Positions 61,331 through 64,000 of a DNA stretch of 64,000 nucleotides are shown here, piece by piece; position 1 is the stretch's first letter, and the number at the start of each line of letters is the position of its first letter. The position numbers and the translations under genes are program-made. Source of the DNA: JAIQFF01 sp963725615 (GTDB lineage: Bacteria; Acidobacteriota; Terriglobia; Terriglobales; Acidobacteriaceae); assembly GCA_963725615.1 (NCBI GenBank), contig CAVRZO010000021.1, positions 1-64,000 of the forward strand. The letters run 5' to 3'. Below the pieces are notes generated by a model. That model was not told where the DNA came from. It saw only the letters and a program-made list of their open reading frames with translations, and ran no database searches.

Positions 61331-62438
61331 CCTCTCGCAGGCCACGGTGCTCCCGGGCCTGATCGATTGCCATACTCATCTGGGTTCGCGTGCGGACCGC
61401 TACAACGAAATTTACAACTTCAAGGACACGCCGTTCAGCCACGCCTTCGCTGCCGTGGGGAATGCGCGTAAGACTCTGGAAGCCGGTTTCACCTCAGTGC
61501 GCGACGTGGGATCAGATCCCTTTCTCGCGGTCGACTTGCGCAACTCGATCAATGAAGGCCTGCTGGTGGGGCCGCGCGTAGTGGCGAGTGGCCCTGGAAT
61601 CTCCATTACCGGCGGCCACGGCGACCTGAACAACTTCTCTCCGCAGACGCGGGTCATGATGTTTCCGGAGGAGCGTGATTTTCAGATTGCCGACAGCGAA
61701 GACCAGATTCGCCACGTCATTCGCGCCCAGGAGAAGTACGGAGTGGATGTGATCAAAATCCTGTCGACCGGCGGGGTGCTCTCGAAGGGCGACAGTCCAG
61801 CCGCGCCGCAATTCACGCTGGCCGAACTGAAGACAGCCGCGGAAACCGCCCACATGGGTGGCCGGAAAATTGCCGCGCACGCTCACGGCACCGAGGGCAT
61901 CAAGAATGCGATCCTGGCGGGAATCGACTCGATCGAGCACGCCAGCCTGATTGACGACGAAGGCATCCGCCTGGCGAAGGAGCACGGCACGTATCTGGTG
62001 ATGGATATCTACAACGACGACTACATCCTCAACGAAGCGCCCAAGTACGGACTGCCCACCGAGAATCTCGACAAGGAGAGGACGGTGGGTCGCCTGCAGC
62101 GCGAGAATTTCCGCAAGGCGGTGCAGGCGGGCGTGAAGATGGCGTTTGGCACGGACGCGGGAGTGTATCCTCACGGCGACAATGCGCGGCAGTTCTTTTA
62201 CATGGTGAAGTTCGGGATGACGCCGGCGCAAGCGATCCGCGCTGCCACTTCGAGCGCCGCCGATCTGATCGGGCGGTCCCAGAGTGTCGGCACCATCGAG
62301 GCCGGCAAGTACGCGGACATCATTGCGGTGAATGCCGATCCGTTGGCCGACGTGCGCGCTCTGGAGCATGTTGATTTTGTGATGAAGGGTGGGGTGGTCT
62401 ACAAAGACACGCGGGTTCCGCATCCAGCAGCAGACTGA
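61314..62438 (+). CDS. Exported amidohydrolase (imidazolonepropionase-related), main part
   Basis: The protein resumes as DAKVIDLSQATVLPGLIDCHTHLGS. The HxH metal site is in DCHTHLG, later ligands in KIAAHAHGTEGIKNAI and SIEHASLIDDEG, the catalytic Asp in FGTDAGVYPHG. The C-terminus returns to the beta-sandwich (GTIEAGKYADIIAVNADPLADV). Belongs to the broad metal-dependent hydrolase group that includes prolidase-like peptidases (Xaa-Pro) and imidazolonepropionase; with the signal peptide a secreted dipeptidase is plausible. Whole protein about 455 residues. Confidence 0.88.
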   Translation, partial: DAKVIDLSQATVLPGLIDCHTHLGSRADRYNEIYNFKDTPFSHAFAAVGNARKTLEAGFTSVRDVGSDPFLAVDLRNSINEGLLVGPRVVASGPGISITGGHGDLNNFSPQTRVMMFPEERDFQIADSEDQIRHVIRAQEKYGVDVIKILSTGGVLSKGDSPAAPQFTLAELKTAAETAHMGGRKIAAHAHGTEGIKNAILAGIDSIEHASLIDDEGIRLAKEHGTYLVMDIYNDDYILNEAPKYGLPTENLDKERTVGRLQRENFRKAVQAGVKMAFGTDAGVYPHGDNARQFFYMVKFGMTPAQAIRAATSSAADLIGRSQSVGTIEAGKYADIIAVNADPLADVRALEHVDFVMKGGVVYKDTRVPHPAAD

Positions 62439-62442
62439 ACTC

Positions 62443-62572
62443 GTGTGGCGCGGGGCCGCCCGCGTGAAAGCCTGTACGAGCGCCGATCAGCGGCTCATTC
62501 CGGATTATTTTGCGATCCTCTCCAAGGCCTGAGGATCAAGACAGAACGCGGGCGGGGGCGCCCGCGCCACAC
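62443..62572. repeat. GC-rich inverted-repeat element
   Basis: Ends GTGTGGCGCGGGGCCGCCCGCGT (62443 on) and ACGCGGGCGGGGGCGCCCGCGCCACAC (to 62572) are inverted near-copies. Between them lie about 80 bases. Same family as the element at 22164-22272. Confidence 0.75.
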
Positions 62573-62635
62573 AAACCCCACGAACCATTTGGCGTATCAG
62601 GTGAGTGGAATATTTGCGTGTAGAATCGCCCCTTG

Positions 62636-64000
62636 ATGGCGAATTCTGCAGACTCTCCCGAAGCTCGCCCGGTTCGCGGCTTTGTCCGCCTGGTTCGCCT
62701 GTTTCGTCCTTCGCACCAGCACAGCGCTTTTTCGGCCACGCTGCTGCTCATGACGGCAGTCATGCTTTCGCGTGTGATCGGCTATGTGCGCGAGGCCTAT
62801 ATTGCGTACGCGTTCGGCGCCGGACCCGCGACTGACGCCTACGTCGCCGGCTTCACCATTCCCGACTGGCTGAACTATCTGGTGGCGGGCGGGACTGCTT
62901 CCATCACCTTCGTTTCGATCTACACGCGGTTTCTCGCCGCGAACAAGGAAGAAGAGGCGCAGAAGACATTTTCGGTCATCATCACGGTGATGACCGCGGT
63001 GCTGGGAGTGGGCGTAATCCTGACAGAATTTTTTACTCCAGAAATTTCACGCCATCTTTTCCCCAAATTCAGTGCCGAACAGCTTGAGCTCTGTGTTCAC
63101 CTGACCCGCATTCTGCTGCCGGCTCAGATATTCTTCTATGTTGGTGGAGTGGTGTCGGCGGTTTTGCTTTCGCGGCGACTGTTCCTGTTTCCCGCCTTCT
63201 CGCCCCTGCTCTATAACGCGGCCATCATCCTGGGCGGCGTGCTGCTTTCACATCGCTTTGGCATCTCATCTCTCGCCTACGGCGCGCTGGCGGGAAGTTT
63301 CCTGGGGCCGTTCTTGATCAACGCCATTGGCGCCGCCCGCATTGGCACCGGTTACAGCATTTCGTTCGACGTCCGCAATCCGGCGTTTCGCGAATGGGTG
63401 CGGCTTTCGATTCCTCTGATGTTGGGCGTGTCGCTGGTCACCGCTGACGATTGGATCCTGCGCTACTTCGCTTCCGGAGCGGTGGGCGACATCACGCGCC
63501 TCAACTATGCCAAGCGTCTGTTCGCCGTGCCGATCGCGGTGCTCGGGCAAGCGACCAGCCAGGCCTCGCTGCCGTTTTTTGCCAAGCTCTTTGGAGAGAA
63601 ACGGATGCGCGAGTTTGCCGACACGGTGAACGGTTCGATCTACCGCATTGTCGCAACTTCGCTGCTGGCCACCAGCTTCATGATGGCGGCGGCGCTGCCT
63701 CTGATCGATCTGGTCTACCGTCGCGGACACTTCCAGTTTTCTGACTCTCAGGAAACCGGGCTGTACTTTTTCTGGTTCGCGCTTTCACTTTGCTTCTGGT
63801 CGGCGCAGGGTCTCTACTCGCGCGCCTTTTACGCCGCCGGAAACACGCTGGTCCCCATGGTGGCTACCAGCCTGATTACCCTGGCTTCCATTCCCATGTA
63901 CTCGGCGCTGTTCCACCGATTTTCTACCGTAGGGCTGGCGATGGCGTCCGATCTGGGGATTGTGGCGAATACGATCGCACTGGCGTTTCTGCTTCATCGG
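62636..64000 (+). CDS. murJ: Lipid II flippase MurJ (cut by window end)
   Basis: 455 codons seen, open at the window edge. ATG at 62636. Hydrophobic helices carry the MurJ/MviN pattern: MLSRVIGYVREAYIAYAFGAG, ATDAYVAGFTIPDWL, IPLMLGVSLVTADDWILRYFASG, LPFFAKLFGEKRMREF and QGLYSRAFYAAGNTLVPM. It flips the lipid-linked peptidoglycan precursor across the inner membrane. The usual length is about 500-540 residues, so it is nearly complete. Confidence 0.95.
   Translation, partial: MANSADSPEARPVRGFVRLVRLFRPSHQHSAFSATLLLMTAVMLSRVIGYVREAYIAYAFGAGPATDAYVAGFTIPDWLNYLVAGGTASITFVSIYTRFLAANKEEEAQKTFSVIITVMTAVLGVGVILTEFFTPEISRHLFPKFSAEQLELCVHLTRILLPAQIFFYVGGVVSAVLLSRRLFLFPAFSPLLYNAAIILGGVLLSHRFGISSLAYGALAGSFLGPFLINAIGAARIGTGYSISFDVRNPAFREWVRLSIPLMLGVSLVTADDWILRYFASGAVGDITRLNYAKRLFAVPIAVLGQATSQASLPFFAKLFGEKRMREFADTVNGSIYRIVATSLLATSFMMAAALPLIDLVYRRGHFQFSDSQETGLYFFWFALSLCFWSAQGLYSRAFYAAGNTLVPMVATSLITLASIPMYSALFHRFSTVGLAMASDLGIVANTIALAFLLHR

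Overview
The window reads as a chromosomal piece of an Acidobacteriota genome (Terriglobia-like). This is inferred from gene content, not from a marker gene: a carboxypeptidase-regulatory/TonB receptor of the Oar type, three CRTAC1 (FG-GAP plus ASPIC/UnbV) proteins beside large TPR proteins, a PEP-CTERM/exosortase/EpsI cassette, many secreted TPR proteins, GC-rich codons and numerous palindromic intergenic repeats. No tRNA, rRNA, CRISPR array or transposase was seen.

Layout. 0.1-3.6 kb: a lipoprotein-like protein, then a PEP-CTERM protein, its exosortase and EpsI, preceded by a good sigma-54-type promoter. 3.6-13.8 kb (minus strand): four genes, CRTAC1/redoxin/TPR (broken by indels), TPR, CRTAC1, CRTAC1. 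14.3-32.8 kb: what looks like a galactoside-utilisation region. It holds a TonB receptor, a TPR protein, a Tat-exported phosphatase-superfamily protein and an unknown protein (plus strand), then a sodium:sugar symporter, a 65-residue membrane protein and a GH42 beta-galactosidase (minus), then galT, galK, a LacI-family regulator and a GH2 enzyme. Four near-identical LacI-type operators (TGTAAnCGWTTACA-like) sit in front of its transcription units, and two of them coincide with good promoters. 32.9-40.9 kb: two F420-type oxidoreductases, a CNBD-DUF1003 membrane protein, an esterase, a MacB/LolCDE-like ABC pair and a type-I ABC exporter. 40.9-44.1 kb: an RNA-binding cluster (RRM protein, cold-shock protein, two small basic proteins), an OB-fold lipoprotein, a possible short transcript with its own promoter and terminator, and a DinB protein. 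44.3-50.4 kb: a sulfatase-like/TPR protein, a Kelch protein and a SpoIIE phosphatase. 50.7-54.1 kb: hemE-hemH-hemG/Y, late heme synthesis. 54.2-64 kb: a TPR protein divergent from a Met/His-rich exported protein, GtrA and CDP-alcohol phosphatidyltransferase, a ketopantoate-reductase-like gene between 16-bp inverted repeats, a class III aminotransferase, an exported amidohydrolase and the start of murJ.

Sequence quality. Single-base indels, mostly in short homopolymers, break several otherwise conserved genes, densely at 12.2-19.7 kb and singly at about 58.77, 59.85 and 61.31 kb. Reading continues in another frame with family motifs intact, so I favour base-calling errors over decay for most of them; genes there are reported as fragments. 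Several start codons were moved from the longest reading frame to a codon with a proper ribosome-binding site, and this is stated per gene.
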